Shown one piece after another: positions 47,101-55,092 of a stretch of DNA of 58,929 nucleotides. This DNA is from Psychrosphaera sp. (lineage in GTDB: Bacteria > Pseudomonadota > Gammaproteobacteria > Enterobacterales > Alteromonadaceae), in contig JAOHFM010000004.1 in the NCBI GenBank assembly GCA_028098005.1, positions 1 through 58,929 on the forward strand. Direction: 5' to 3'. The notes under the pieces are model-generated. The model searched no databases, was not told the origin of the DNA, and saw only the letters and a list, made by a program, of their open reading frames with translations. Each line of letters begins with the position of its first letter. Within the stretch, counting starts at the first letter, position 1. The position numbers and the translations under genes are program-made.

Positions 47101-47345
47101 TCTTGAAGCTTATCTTTAAGCCATAAAATCAGCTGGTTAGATAACTCTATTTTGTGCTGCAGTTGATCGTCGCCTGACGGTAAGCAATTAACCGCATATT
47201 CAATAACACGACTCAAAAAACGTGATAGCCATAATGCCGCTTCAGACTGCTCAAGGACACGCTCACCAATATAAAACTTATCTTTGTTAAGACGATCTGA
47301 AACGAGATTAGTGATCAGCTGTTCGTAAAGGCCGGTTTGATTCAT
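44136..47345 (-). CDS. PLD nuclease - SF2 helicase - DUF3427 protein
   Basis: A single 1069-residue chain with several domains in order. N-terminal helical region (1-150). Phospholipase-D-type nuclease domain with HAKSYLF and GYIGSSN near 218-240. Superfamily 2 helicase: Walker A ATGTGKT near 350, DEVHH near 445, TATPERQ near 470, FNEGVDIPEVDTLLFLRPT near 620 and QQLGRGLR near 645. A C-terminal DUF3427 region follows (about 780-1069). Proteins with this plan are predicted to unwind and cut DNA or RNA, and many occur in mobile or defence islands, but no activity is assigned here. It is a lone gene, 155 bp from tRNA-Arg, with no methyltransferase or partner. Confidence 0.88.
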   Translation of the reverse strand: MNQTGLYEQLITNLVSDRLNKDKFYIGERVLEQSEAALWLSRFLSRVIEYAVNCLPSGDDQLQHKIELSNQLILWLKDKLQDDEFFDENLLNSQGKILTALYELENPVAADLKKYVKDIFPLTGLTQSELFCGSNAGLSLESELKREILSSDTIYWLVSFIKWTGIRIFRKELEAFTRSGNQLKIITTSYMGATDAKAVEFLASLPNTEVKLSYNTQRERLHAKSYLFIRDTGFNTGYIGSSNLSHSALTSGLEWNLKITSQEIPHIIERSINTFETYWNSKEFELFDGKVEAKEKLKSALKEARIGSSGRHELEQSHFFDIKPFNHQQEVLEKLDVERSLHKRFKNLVVAATGTGKTLISAFDFARFIKDKPDAKFLFVAHREEIIKQARLAYRGVLKNSNFGELWVGNHKPESYKHLFASVQSLNNQIDNLSLSADYFDYIVIDEVHHVAANSYRSILKKFEPKILLGLTATPERQDGSNILDDFCGVIAAEIRLPEAINRRHLCPFQYFGVDDDTDLRTVNWNRGRYDIAALTNLYTHNQQRVDKIYQSLNEIVTSVSSMKALGFCVSKKHAEYMCKQLLLKGISCDYLTSDNSRERAQKQQALRSGAINILFVVDIFNEGVDIPEVDTLLFLRPTESLTIFLQQLGRGLRLADGKEACTVLDFVGNANAEYDFAHKFRALVGKTDGAISDEIKNDFPHAPLGCRIELSKQTQDVILKNIRQATLNRQRLLGLIRHFPQHTTLAITLDNFMKVNPQVALEDIYKKHSWTELCEEAGVIYNVNEVDNSDTGTCKAPEGMNVESDNELLRQLSRMIKTRLLVCDDHQYLQHINTLAKNGFNVSDSENPIYDLMLHYDLWQKTGPNTGFESLQASLSSLNQPSITSEISSVTDLLIQRVHHQQATMPMMGNHPIKLHARYAREQILVGFGATTFERQPNSREGVFNIREQNIELLFVTLNKNAKQFSPTTMYHDYAINEDLFHWQSQNSTRPDSGKGLEYILHKDNGKRLFLFVREQSNDEFGKTMGFVNFGEVDYVSHTGSQPMNITWKLRSAMPSFMWKQAAKLSMA

Positions 47346-47500
47346 TTTGTGGGCATTCCATTGTATTTGATTGACTATATTTGCAGCCTGTACCTAATGA
47401 AGCAAGTATATTTGTGATCGTAGAAGTGTCAAAAATGGAATTGTACTACTGCTTATAATTGAGAGGGATAAACACGACTAATTGAGGGATGAAAGTAAAA

Positions 47501-47575
47501 TGGCGCTCCCGGCAGGAATCGAACCTGCAACTTATCTTCCGGAGAGACACGTGATATCCATTTCACCACGGGAGC
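47501..47575 (-). tRNA. tRNA-Arg, anticodon CCG
   Basis: On the minus strand the sequence folds as a full cloverleaf: acceptor GCTCCCG / CGGGAGC, D-arm GTGA / TCAC, anticodon stem TGTCT / AGATA with loop CTCCGGA (anticodon CCG, decoding CGG), and T-arm GCAGG-TTCGATT-CCTGC. G73 is followed by encoded CCA. The body resembles E. coli tRNA-Arg(CCG). Its 3' end faces the helicase gene, the side on which integrating elements usually insert. Confidence 0.96.
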
Positions 47576-47613
47576 GTTATAGCCTGCTGAGGTGCGCGGC
47601 TATTGAGTTGGGA

Positions 47614-47642
47614 ATCATACGCATTTTACGAGAATGAGTCTA
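47614..47642 (-). promoter_or_regulatory. Likely sigma-70 promoter of tRNA-Arg
   Basis: On the minus strand TAGACT, a 17-base spacer and TATGAT precede the tRNA by about 38 bp. The hexamers match the consensus at four and five of six positions. A GC-rich stretch follows before the tRNA. Confidence 0.5.
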
Positions 47643-47778
47643 GCGCATTGGTTTTTAGACGGTTAATTTTTAATCTTGGTTAAATTGTGGTAAAAAAAAG
47701 GTCATGAACTAGTATGGTTTTCTAAATATCAGCTATAGTTTTATTAAATTTTATACAATTACTTTCAGGAGATAGCCA

Positions 47779-47961
47779 ATGTCATTAATGACGGTGGATG
47801 AAGTTGCAGAGTTTTTAGGTGTTAAAGACGTACGAGTAATCCGATTAGAGCGCGAACATTTGTTGCGCGCCACAGATAAAGATGACGATGGAAATCCTTT
47901 ATTTGATCAAACTGATGTAGAAAAATACAAAGAAATTGCACAACGACTTGGTGGAATCTAA
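47779..47961 (+). CDS. Small MerR/excisionase-like helix-turn-helix protein
   Basis: A 60-residue protein that is almost only a winged-helix DNA-binding unit: MTVDEVAEFLGVKDVRVIRL near 4-23 is the HTH, and DDDGNPLFDQTDVEKYKEI near 35-53 is the wing and third helix. This is the size of excisionases and of MerR-like helix fragments, but no integrase is near. AGGAGAT precedes the ATG. The strong ribosome site and clean composition suggest a real gene of unknown target. Confidence 0.8.
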   Translation: MSLMTVDEVAEFLGVKDVRVIRLEREHLLRATDKDDDGNPLFDQTDVEKYKEIAQRLGGI

Positions 47962-47991
47962 GTCAGACTTAATAAACTTAAGTCGTTAAAG

Positions 47992-48807
47992 CTATTGGAT
48001 TATCGATTTCATATCTTGGGTAAGATTTCGATAATCTAAAGTTTTAAATTCGTTTTGTTCTGACCACGCCATAGTCACTAGCCAATAGTAAACTAGCCAA
48101 TATTCCGCCCCGTCCAAAAATAATGGTGCATCGAACTTAGCCATTTCATTATACTTTTTAAGTAAATCGATAAACTCGTTTGTAGATAATGAATGCTCTA
48201 CCGCAAATGCGGCTATGTCCCAACGCACATCACCTATTGCAGCAAATTCCCAATCAATTAACCCTACTCTGTGATCATTAGTAAGGTAAATATTTCCTTT
48301 CGACAAGTCGCCGTGTAAAACACCTTGAAAAGCACTGCTACATAAATAGGACTCTACATGAGCCAATTTTTGGTAAACATGTGGCGGACAGTTTGGTAAA
48401 TACTCATCAATTAATGGTGCTACTTCAGGTAACGTTAAGTGACTTAATTTGGGCCACACAGGCAACGTGTGTATTTGCCTTAACGCCTTTAAAACTAACT
48501 CTGTATTATTCGGTATATTAATTGGGCCTAGATTGGGAACATTACTTAGCAATGCAAACTTTTGGTTTTCGTACTCAAATATTACAACTTTTGGTATTGA
48601 GGCTTGAGGGATTAATGTTGCGTCAATTTTGGCTACTGACGATTCATGGAAGTGCAGTGCTTGTGGTAACTTTTTTAAATACCAAACGGCGTCATTTTTT
48701 AGATAAACTTTAAAAACGCTGTTACGCGCTTCTTTTTCCGGCTCAAATAAAATCACCGAGCTATTGAGTAACTCGGTGACTTTTTTTAACACGCCTGTTT
48801 TATCCAA
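47992..48807 (-). CDS. APH/choline-kinase-family phosphotransferase (probable thiamine kinase)
   Basis: A kinase-like protein of about 271 residues. GVLHGDLSKGNIYL near 170-183 is the catalytic loop (Brenner motif), VGLIDWEFAAIGDVRWDIAA near 190-209 carries the metal-binding Asp. This matches the aminoglycoside phosphotransferase / ThiK fold. As last gene of a TPP-riboswitch operon it is likely to phosphorylate imported thiamine to thiamine monophosphate. The start is uncertain: TTG at 48807 overlaps the pnuT stop by eight bases and follows AGG; TTG at 48834 and GTG at 48792 are alternatives. Confidence 0.82.
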   Translation of the reverse strand: MDKTGVLKKVTELLNSSVILFEPEKEARNSVFKVYLKNDAVWYLKKLPQALHFHESSVAKIDATLIPQASIPKVVIFEYENQKFALLSNVPNLGPINIPNNTELVLKALRQIHTLPVWPKLSHLTLPEVAPLIDEYLPNCPPHVYQKLAHVESYLCSSAFQGVLHGDLSKGNIYLTNDHRVGLIDWEFAAIGDVRWDIAAFAVEHSLSTNEFIDLLKKYNEMAKFDAPLFLDGAEYWLVYYWLVTMAWSEQNEFKTLDYRNLTQDMKSIIQ

Positions 48808-49429
48808 GCGTGGTTGCCTGCTTTTTGTCGCCAATGGGTTCGTCTTTTAATTCGTCTCGCCACTCCACATAACCTTTTAACGCTAAGAAGGTGTAAAGCA
48901 CGAATAAAGCAGCCGTTGGTAAGTAGCCAGTTTGGTAATAAAGGTAAATAGACGCTATATCTATGAATAACCAATACAGCCAGTTCTCTAATACTTTTTG
49001 TGTCACCATATAGGTTGTATATACAGCAAAACAAGTGGTGAAAGAGTCCAAATACGCCATTTTTTGCGTGGTATATTCTTGGGCCAAATAACCAACTAAA
49101 ACACTCACTATTGTTAAAATAAGGACAATTTTAATGTGTTTGTTTAATGACCAAGACACTACGGGTTTGGAATTAGACTCTTCTAAACCGCCATTCCACT
49201 GCCACCAGCCATAAATTGCCATTAATAAATAATAAAAGTTCAGCGCACTTTCAAGTAACAAGGCACCTTGCCAAAATAGATTCATGTAAATAAGCGTGCT
49301 CGCAAAAGCAGCTGGCCAACACCAGCTACTTTGCTTGATCGCTAGCAACAAATACATCAGTCCTGTTGCAACGCCAATGTATTCCCACACTGACATTGCA
49401 TTAAAGCCTGTTAACAATTGTTCCATCAT
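48800..49429 (-). CDS. pnuT: PnuC-family transporter, probably for thiamine (PnuT)
   Basis: An inner-membrane protein of 209 residues with about seven helices. WEYIGVATGLMYLLLAIKQS near 15-34 and NFYYLLMAIYGWWQWN near 64-79 carry the PnuC-family WxxW signature. Relatives carry nicotinamide riboside (PnuC) or thiamine (PnuT). The TPP riboswitch, thiamine-binding protein and kinase of this operon favour thiamine. It follows the YkoF-like gene by ten bases and overlaps the kinase. Confidence 0.88.
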   Translation of the reverse strand: MMEQLLTGFNAMSVWEYIGVATGLMYLLLAIKQSSWCWPAAFASTLIYMNLFWQGALLLESALNFYYLLMAIYGWWQWNGGLEESNSKPVVSWSLNKHIKIVLILTIVSVLVGYLAQEYTTQKMAYLDSFTTCFAVYTTYMVTQKVLENWLYWLFIDIASIYLYYQTGYLPTAALFVLYTFLALKGYVEWRDELKDEPIGDKKQATTLG

Positions 49430-49439
49430 TACAATCTAC

Positions 49440-49715
49440 CTAGTTTGAGTATTTATTACCGTATTTGGCCTGTAAATCACCCGGAATAAATTTGCATACA
49501 AAGATACTCGTACCGTGTTTTTCAAAGCTTGTTTTAAGCTCTTTATTTAAAGCACTTGTCACTGTGTCAAAGTCACCAAATAGCTGAGTGCTCATGTAAT
49601 TTGTGATCACACTGATGTCTTCGTAGGCATTAATACGGTCAATGAAGTCTTGAATCGCCGCAACATAGTCGCCTTCCGTTAGTGGATACTTACTTATTTC
49701 TACGCTTAGTTTCAT
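49440..49715 (-). CDS. YkoF-like thiamine-binding domain protein
   Basis: A 91-residue soluble protein with ferredoxin-like fold pattern (KLSVEISKYPLTEGDYVAAI near 2-21; NYMSTQLFGDFDTV near 59-72) resembling the YkoF / MTH1187 thiamine-binding family. YkoF of Bacillus has two such domains; this one has a single domain, so it probably dimerises. It has no signal peptide. In Bacillus the family serves an HMP/thiamine ABC system; here it lies between an outer-membrane receptor and a PnuC-family carrier. GGAGAG stands before the ATG. Confidence 0.8.
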   Translation of the reverse strand: MKLSVEISKYPLTEGDYVAAIQDFIDRINAYEDISVITNYMSTQLFGDFDTVTSALNKELKTSFEKHGTSIFVCKFIPGDLQAKYGNKYSN

Positions 49716-49726
49716 CGAAGTCTCTC

Positions 49727-51856
49727 CTAAAATAACACGTCTAACTTAAGACCAAATACACTTGGCTCGCCTAACTGCTCGTAAGATTTTGCAATCCAGC
49801 CGTCTCGCGGATCGTTACCAAAGTAAAAACCTCGAACGCCATAGTCTTTGTCACCTAAGTTACGCGCCCACAACGTAACGTCGTAGTTGTCACCTTGGTA
49901 GGTTAACGACATATTTACAAGGTTAATAGCTTGTGACTTCTCGTCATGACTAAACGAGTAATAATAGTCATCGCGGCCATTTACTGACGTATTCCATGTA
50001 ATTCTATCGGCTACCTGCCAGTTAAACCCAAGTTGATATTGGTAGCTTGGTGCATGTGCTTGTCCACGTCCGTTAATATTAACGCGCACATCTTCCCAAG
50101 TTTCAGGATCCGTCTCTAAGCGGTACATGTCATCAATTTCAGTGCTCAGTAGCGACAAACCCGCAAATACTGAAACGTCTTGATTTAGTTGATATTGAAT
50201 GTTTGTTTCAACACCATAGTTAGCGCCATTTGGTGTATTAGAAACATAACCTACAAACTCTGGTTGCTCACCCAGTTCGCGAACTTCTGCTTCATTAGTA
50301 AACCACTGCTTTATTTGCATGTCGTGTCGGCTAGAGTAAAACACAACGGCACTGGCCTTAATACCACTGTCCATATTGTTATAACGCATGCCTAATTCCA
50401 CGTTATTTAACACTTCTGGGTCAAAGCTGCCGTTCTCTCTGAGTAAGTTGTAATAACGCTCTAAACCTGGCTCGTTTAATTTACTTAACGCTTCACCGTT
50501 TGCGCCACCAGACTTAAAGCCACGGCTTAAACGCGTATAAACCATCGTATTTTCGTCATATTGTTTGGTTGCCGTTAAATGACCACCAATCATAGTATCC
50601 GACGTATTTTCGTTCACTGAATTAGAATCTGAGTAGTCACCGTCGTGATTTTCAATACGTAAACCTGCAGAGATATTAATATCATTGCTTAAGGCATAAC
50701 GCTTTTCACCATAAACGGCGGCGTTGGTTTGCTCGTAGTTGCTTACAAAGTTACCTGATAACCAAGTATATTCGCGTGTTAAGTCCACGTCTTTAGATTG
50801 AAAATAAACACCCGCTACCCAGCTTTTATCTTTGCTTACAAACCTAATATCCGCTTGAGTTGCTACACGGTCACGTAAATAGTTGTCAGTTGATGAGTAT
50901 CCATCCGGGTGAATACCTACAAACGTCCAGTCTTCGTCGTATCCATAAGCTAAGTCTGAATCACTGTGACTTAACATCACAGTAAGGTCGGTATTTTCTA
51001 GGCCGGTATACGTTGTATTAACGCCTAATGCTAAAGTCTCTTGCTTGTCTTCGCCTGGCTCATCCGACAAGGTTGTACGGTCTTGGTCTAGTGAAAATGC
51101 GTCATAACCGTTATCAATATCAAAGTAGTGCAATACAAACTGTGAAGTGACTTCGTTGCTAAATTCAACATCTAACAAGCCTCTAAATGACAATTCGTTA
51201 ATGTTGTTAGTATCGTCTTTGTTTAACGTTTTGTTTTCAACAAAACCGTCGCTGGTTAGCTGGTTTAACGAAAAGCGACCTTGAACGTCAGAGTTAAACT
51301 CTGTGCCTGCTGCAATGCCAACATTAAACAAACCATAATTGCCAGCTTCTACACGAAAGCGGTTAGCGGAATTTTCTTGAGGTTGCGTGCTGTACATATT
51401 GATGAAACCGGCCATTGCGTTTGCTCCAACGCTACTGCCCTGTGGCCCTTTATAAACTTCCACTTGGCCAATATCAAACAAGCCAGCGGCGGTACCAATA
51501 CCCGAGTAATCAATACCGTCTATCGCCATGCCAACAGATGGGTTTATTGGGTCAACAAACTGGCTTCGTTCGCCAATGCCTCTAATTTGAATAAAACGAG
51601 CACGAGAAGCACCGGCAGCAAAGTTCACATTACCAAGTTGCTGTAATGCGTCTTGTAAATGGCTAGCGCCTGATTGCTCTAAGCTTTCTTGAGTTAAAAC
51701 TTGCAGCGAATTTGCAGCTTTGCTTTCTGGAGTGGGTAAAAGTTCACCTTTTACTTCTATCGTTTCAATAGTGTTGTTTTTGCTTGTTGGCTCTGCGGCC
51801 AAACTGAAAAACGGAAGTGCGGTTAATACTGCAATTGCAGTTTTATTAAGTGTCAT
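49727..51856 (-). CDS. TonB-dependent receptor, thiamine-regulated
   Basis: A 709-residue outer-membrane receptor. Signal peptide to about 20 (FFSLAAEP), TonB box TIETIEVKGE near 26-35, plug (QIRGIGERSQFVDPINPSVG near 93-112; VEVYKGPQGSSVGANA near 132-147), barrel ending in GLKLDVLF. As first gene behind a TPP riboswitch it should import thiamine or a precursor across the outer membrane. The frame is open 30 bp upstream, but the ATG at 51856 has AAGAGA at good spacing and starts directly at the signal peptide. Confidence 0.9.
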   Translation of the reverse strand: MTLNKTAIAVLTALPFFSLAAEPTSKNNTIETIEVKGELLPTPESKAANSLQVLTQESLEQSGASHLQDALQQLGNVNFAAGASRARFIQIRGIGERSQFVDPINPSVGMAIDGIDYSGIGTAAGLFDIGQVEVYKGPQGSSVGANAMAGFINMYSTQPQENSANRFRVEAGNYGLFNVGIAAGTEFNSDVQGRFSLNQLTSDGFVENKTLNKDDTNNINELSFRGLLDVEFSNEVTSQFVLHYFDIDNGYDAFSLDQDRTTLSDEPGEDKQETLALGVNTTYTGLENTDLTVMLSHSDSDLAYGYDEDWTFVGIHPDGYSSTDNYLRDRVATQADIRFVSKDKSWVAGVYFQSKDVDLTREYTWLSGNFVSNYEQTNAAVYGEKRYALSNDINISAGLRIENHDGDYSDSNSVNENTSDTMIGGHLTATKQYDENTMVYTRLSRGFKSGGANGEALSKLNEPGLERYYNLLRENGSFDPEVLNNVELGMRYNNMDSGIKASAVVFYSSRHDMQIKQWFTNEAEVRELGEQPEFVGYVSNTPNGANYGVETNIQYQLNQDVSVFAGLSLLSTEIDDMYRLETDPETWEDVRVNINGRGQAHAPSYQYQLGFNWQVADRITWNTSVNGRDDYYYSFSHDEKSQAINLVNMSLTYQGDNYDVTLWARNLGDKDYGVRGFYFGNDPRDGWIAKSYEQLGEPSVFGLKLDVLF

Positions 51857-51921
51857 ATTTGGATCTCTTGTAGATAAAATAAACAAAAGACCCGGTCGTA
51901 AGCGCGAGTAGTCCTGGATTT

Positions 51922-52012
51922 ACCATCCCTACGCCGGTACAAGCCGGATCAGGTTCTAAGGGTCCGATTAACGTCTCAGTATGTCGTTGTTACACGCATA
52001 CACCCCTTGGTG
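51922..52012 (-). ncRNA. TPP riboswitch (thi box)
   Basis: On the minus strand the conserved parts appear in order: CCAAGGGGTGT, ACTGAGACG, ACCCTTAGAACCTGATCCGG, and CGGCGTAGGGATGG. These are the pyrimidine- and pyrophosphate-sensing helices of the thi box. It lies 66 bp before the TonB receptor start and should reduce expression of the four-gene operon when TPP is plentiful. The expression platform (terminator or ribosome-site sequestration) is not resolved. Confidence 0.95.
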
Positions 52013-52058
52013 TTTCGGGCGCCATTCTATTGATTTAAATAAAAAATGCTAGCCCTGT

Positions 52059-52523
52059 TTAATTTAAAATCATTCCAATGTGTGGAATATCATCTTCTAA
52101 ATACATTTCTGTCACGGTTTCAAAACCCACAGATTCATAAAAATTTTCTAAATGTTGTTGTGCCGAAATTTTGCATTTTGCCGTTGGCCACAAACGCTGA
52201 ACCTCAGCGATTGCGGCTTCCATCATTGGCGCAGCTAACTTATTTCCTCGGTATGAATCGGTAATTAATACTCGGCCAATGGCACAGTACTCATCATACG
52301 CAATCCCTTTTGCAATAAGCCTACATGTTCCCACCAATTGATCACCGTCGTAACCAAAAAGCTGATAACAATTTGAGAGTTTATCAACGCCATCCATGTC
52401 TGAATAAATACAAGTCTGCTCAACTACAAATACGTCTGAACGTGCCTGCAGAATGTCATACAGCTCTGTCACTGTGAGATCGGCAAATGCTTTTATTTGC
52501 CATTGAATATTACGATCGGTCAT
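52059..52523 (-). CDS. elaA: ElaA-family GNAT acetyltransferase
   Basis: This 154-residue GNAT protein has LYDILQARSDVFVVEQTCIY near 22-41 and the acetyl-CoA site GRVLITDSYRGNKLAAPMME near 84-103. These are typical of ElaA, whose physiological substrate is unknown. A TTG nine bases upstream is also in frame; ATG at 52523 is preferred. It lies just upstream of the TPP riboswitch on the same strand and may be transcribed separately. Confidence 0.9.
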   Translation of the reverse strand: MTDRNIQWQIKAFADLTVTELYDILQARSDVFVVEQTCIYSDMDGVDKLSNCYQLFGYDGDQLVGTCRLIAKGIAYDEYCAIGRVLITDSYRGNKLAAPMMEAAIAEVQRLWPTAKCKISAQQHLENFYESVGFETVTEMYLEDDIPHIGMILN

Positions 52524-52656
52524 ACATTTCAATTCTTTTTATTCACTAGTCGATAATGTAACCACGTTTATCGCAAAAATAACAGATAGACTTGGTTTTT
52601 TAGCGACCTGTAAGGTATTCTGCGGCCTCATATTTAATCAATTAGGTTAACGCACT

Positions 52657-53148
52657 ATGACATCACATTTAATTCGCTCTGGTTTTCTTCTCGCATTTTC
52701 ACTGTTTTTAATGCCTGCCTTCGCAAATGATGACGTGAAAGAGTTGGAGTGGTCTGATTTAGAGCCTAAGGATTATGTGAAGGCAATTCCTACCATTGAA
52801 GAAATTGGTCATGCCATGGCTGGTCCTCAATCTATTAATGCCCCTGTTGTAAAAGAATTAGACGGACAAACCGTAAAAATTCCTGGATTTGTTGTGCCAT
52901 TAGAAGGTGATGATGAATTAGTCACTGAGTTTTTATTAGTCCCGTACTTTGGTGCTTGTGTACACGTTCCACCACCGCCGTCGAATCAAATTATTCACGT
53001 GACGTTTAAAGAAGGTGCACCGGCGTCGTCAATGTACGACCCAATTTGGGTGACAGGTAAAATAGCGACAGAAACGTGGAGTGGTGAACTAGCTCAAGTG
53101 GGTTATACGATGAAAGGCATATCCATTGCCCCTTATGATGACTTTTAA
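52657..53148 (+). CDS. DUF3299 family exported protein
   Basis: The 163-residue precursor has a signal peptide (to about 23, PAFAND) and DUF3299 signatures: GFVVPLEGDDELVTEFLLVP near 74-93 and ACVHVPPPPSNQI near 98-110. The HVPPPP motif with the preceding Cys recalls a metal or cofactor site. Relatives occur beside ABC transporters for lipoproteins, but none is here. It ends exactly where the convergent gene ends. Confidence 0.88.
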   Translation: MTSHLIRSGFLLAFSLFLMPAFANDDVKELEWSDLEPKDYVKAIPTIEEIGHAMAGPQSINAPVVKELDGQTVKIPGFVVPLEGDDELVTEFLLVPYFGACVHVPPPPSNQIIHVTFKEGAPASSMYDPIWVTGKIATETWSGELAQVGYTMKGISIAPYDDF

Positions 53149-53520
53149 TTAATCTCGTTTACGAATAATTTCGTTTTCTAAATCGGTGAATTGCTCAGTG
53201 ACTTTTTCGCAGACAACGCGAACATTATAAGCTGACATTTTTGGATTAAACTCACCGCTTTGACAGTAAGTGCCATAAAAGGTCATTAAGTCTCTAGAGC
53301 TTTTGGTAATCTCTTTGACGTATTCCTCTTCACGAGGTTTAAATGAGTCAAATTGCATACTCACTTCATTGTAAATACGTTGAGATACTTTACCTCTTGA
53401 ATACTCGCTTTCTGCGGCTTCACCAATAAGGTTTACAAGGTAAGTCCGTACTTTATTAATTTGTGGGTGATCCACCGTTAATACGGTAATGACCAATATA
53501 ACAAATATTAAAAATTTCAT
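53149..53520 (-). CDS. Small membrane-anchored protein of unknown function
   Basis: A 123-residue protein with an N-terminal hydrophobic segment (FLIFVILVITVLTV near 3-16) as anchor or signal, then a charged helical region and two Cys (near 86 and 103). No known family is recognised. The start at 53520 is chosen because GGAG lies five bases before the ATG; a longer in-frame start at 53559 lacks one. It abuts the 3' end of the DUF3299 gene. Confidence 0.7.
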   Translation of the reverse strand: MKFLIFVILVITVLTVDHPQINKVRTYLVNLIGEAAESEYSRGKVSQRIYNEVSMQFDSFKPREEEYVKEITKSSRDLMTFYGTYCQSGEFNPKMSAYNVRVVCEKVTEQFTDLENEIIRKRD

Positions 53521-53673
53521 TAGTACTCCAATTTGAACAACAGCCTTTAGAGGCATCAAATTTTAACAAAGTGATGATCTATAGAATTAGATCAACGTTT
53601 TATAATTTAGTTTCATTAATATTTCAGTTTCTGACTTATAATTTGTTTTGACATACAGTAGCAAGGTAAAGCA

Positions 53674-55092
53674 ATGAACGATCGTATTGACGTAAAGAAC
53701 ATCCCAGCTGACGTAAAGGTATACAAGCCTAAAGTAGATGAAAATGCAACCTATAACCTACGAAGCCGCATTTATGTGCGAGCAGTGAAGGGTTTACACC
53801 AGGCCATTCGTCGTAAAATGGGAATATTCTTTTTAGGCTTGTTCGCCTTATTGCCTTGGTTAAACTGGAATGGTCAACAAGCAATATTATTGGACATTGT
53901 GAACCAACAATTTAATATTTTTGGTTTAACGCTTTGGCCTCAAGATTTAACTATTTTCTCGTCATTGTTAATTATCTCTGCTTTCCTCTTATTTGTTGTC
54001 ACTACTTTTTACGGTCGAGTCTGGTGTGGCTATATGTGCCCACAAACCGTGTGGACCTTTATGTTTATTTGGTTTGAAGAAAAAATTGAAGGCTCTGCCA
54101 ACAAACGTAAAAAGTTTGACTCCATGCCGCTAAGCTTTACAAAAGTTTGGAAAAAGGGCTTAAAGCATACTGCCTGGTGGGTTATTTCATTGCTAACCTC
54201 GCTTACCTTTATCGGCTATTTTGTTCCTGTTGATCAGTTATTTATCAACTTCTTTACTTTTGAGTCTTCGGCAATGGTTGTTGGTTGGACTCTGTTCTTT
54301 GCGGGCTGTACTTATGCCAACGCAGGCTGGATGCGTGAAATCATGTGTTTGCATATCTGCCCTTACGCGCGCTTCCAGTCCTCTATGTTTGATAAAGATA
54401 CCTATACAGTTACCTATGACGCTACACGTGGCGAAAAGCGTGGCCCTCGTTCAAGAAAAGTAGATCCTAAAGAAATCGGTATGGGTGACTGTGTTGATTG
54501 TAACTTGTGTGTACAAGTTTGCCCTACCGGCATTGATATCCGAAATGGCTTACAATACGAATGCATAAACTGTGGCGCCTGTATTGATGCTTGTGATGAG
54601 ACGATGGACAAAATGAACTATCCAAAAGGTCTTATTTCTTATACTACTGAGCACAGTTTGGAAGGCAAACCAACTAAAAAGCTGCGCACTAAGTTAATTG
54701 GTTATGGGTTGGTAACTGTTATTATGTCAGCGGCATTTGTATGGCAGGTGGTGTCTCGAATTCCTCTAGAGTTGAACATAGAACGAGACAGGAATGCGCT
54801 TTATCGCGTTAACAATGAAGGCTTAATAGAGAATACCTTTACTCTGCAAGTGCTAAACAAAAGCCAAGTAGACTCAACGTATTCCATTTCAATTGAAGGT
54901 TTAACTGGCCATGAATTTTATGGTCAACGTGAGTTTTCTGTTGCGGCTGGAGAAGTTTACAAACAGCCTGTGAGTATCGCCATTGATCCAGTTGAATTAA
55001 AACGACCAGTAACTGGTATCACTATTATTATACGTAGCTCCGATGGTGAGCTAGAAGTTTCGGAAGAGACTCGATTTTTTAAGGGACGTTAA
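53674..55092 (+). CDS. ccoG: Cytochrome oxidase accessory protein CcoG
   Basis: A 472-residue membrane ferredoxin-like protein (RdxA/FixG family). CGYMCPQTVW near 118-127, membrane segments near 50-70, 88-108, 168-188, 202-220 and 342-362. Two 4Fe-4S motifs are visible (CVDCNLCVQVCP near 272-283; CINCGACIDACD near 295-306). The C-terminus is an Ig-like domain. CcoG reduces Cu(II) so that copper can enter the cbb3 oxidase. The ccoNOPQ genes are not in the window. The stop overlaps the srkA ATG (TAATG). Confidence 0.94.
   Translation: MNDRIDVKNIPADVKVYKPKVDENATYNLRSRIYVRAVKGLHQAIRRKMGIFFLGLFALLPWLNWNGQQAILLDIVNQQFNIFGLTLWPQDLTIFSSLLIISAFLLFVVTTFYGRVWCGYMCPQTVWTFMFIWFEEKIEGSANKRKKFDSMPLSFTKVWKKGLKHTAWWVISLLTSLTFIGYFVPVDQLFINFFTFESSAMVVGWTLFFAGCTYANAGWMREIMCLHICPYARFQSSMFDKDTYTVTYDATRGEKRGPRSRKVDPKEIGMGDCVDCNLCVQVCPTGIDIRNGLQYECINCGACIDACDETMDKMNYPKGLISYTTEHSLEGKPTKKLRTKLIGYGLVTVIMSAAFVWQVVSRIPLELNIERDRNALYRVNNEGLIENTFTLQVLNKSQVDSTYSISIEGLTGHEFYGQREFSVAAGEVYKQPVSIAIDPVELKRPVTGITIIIRSSDGELEVSEETRFFKGR

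Noticed and set aside
39916..47575. Integrase or att-site duplicate belonging to an island at tRNA-Arg
   Set aside because: No recombinase gene and no second copy of the tRNA 3' end was seen within the window, so no mobile element is annotated.
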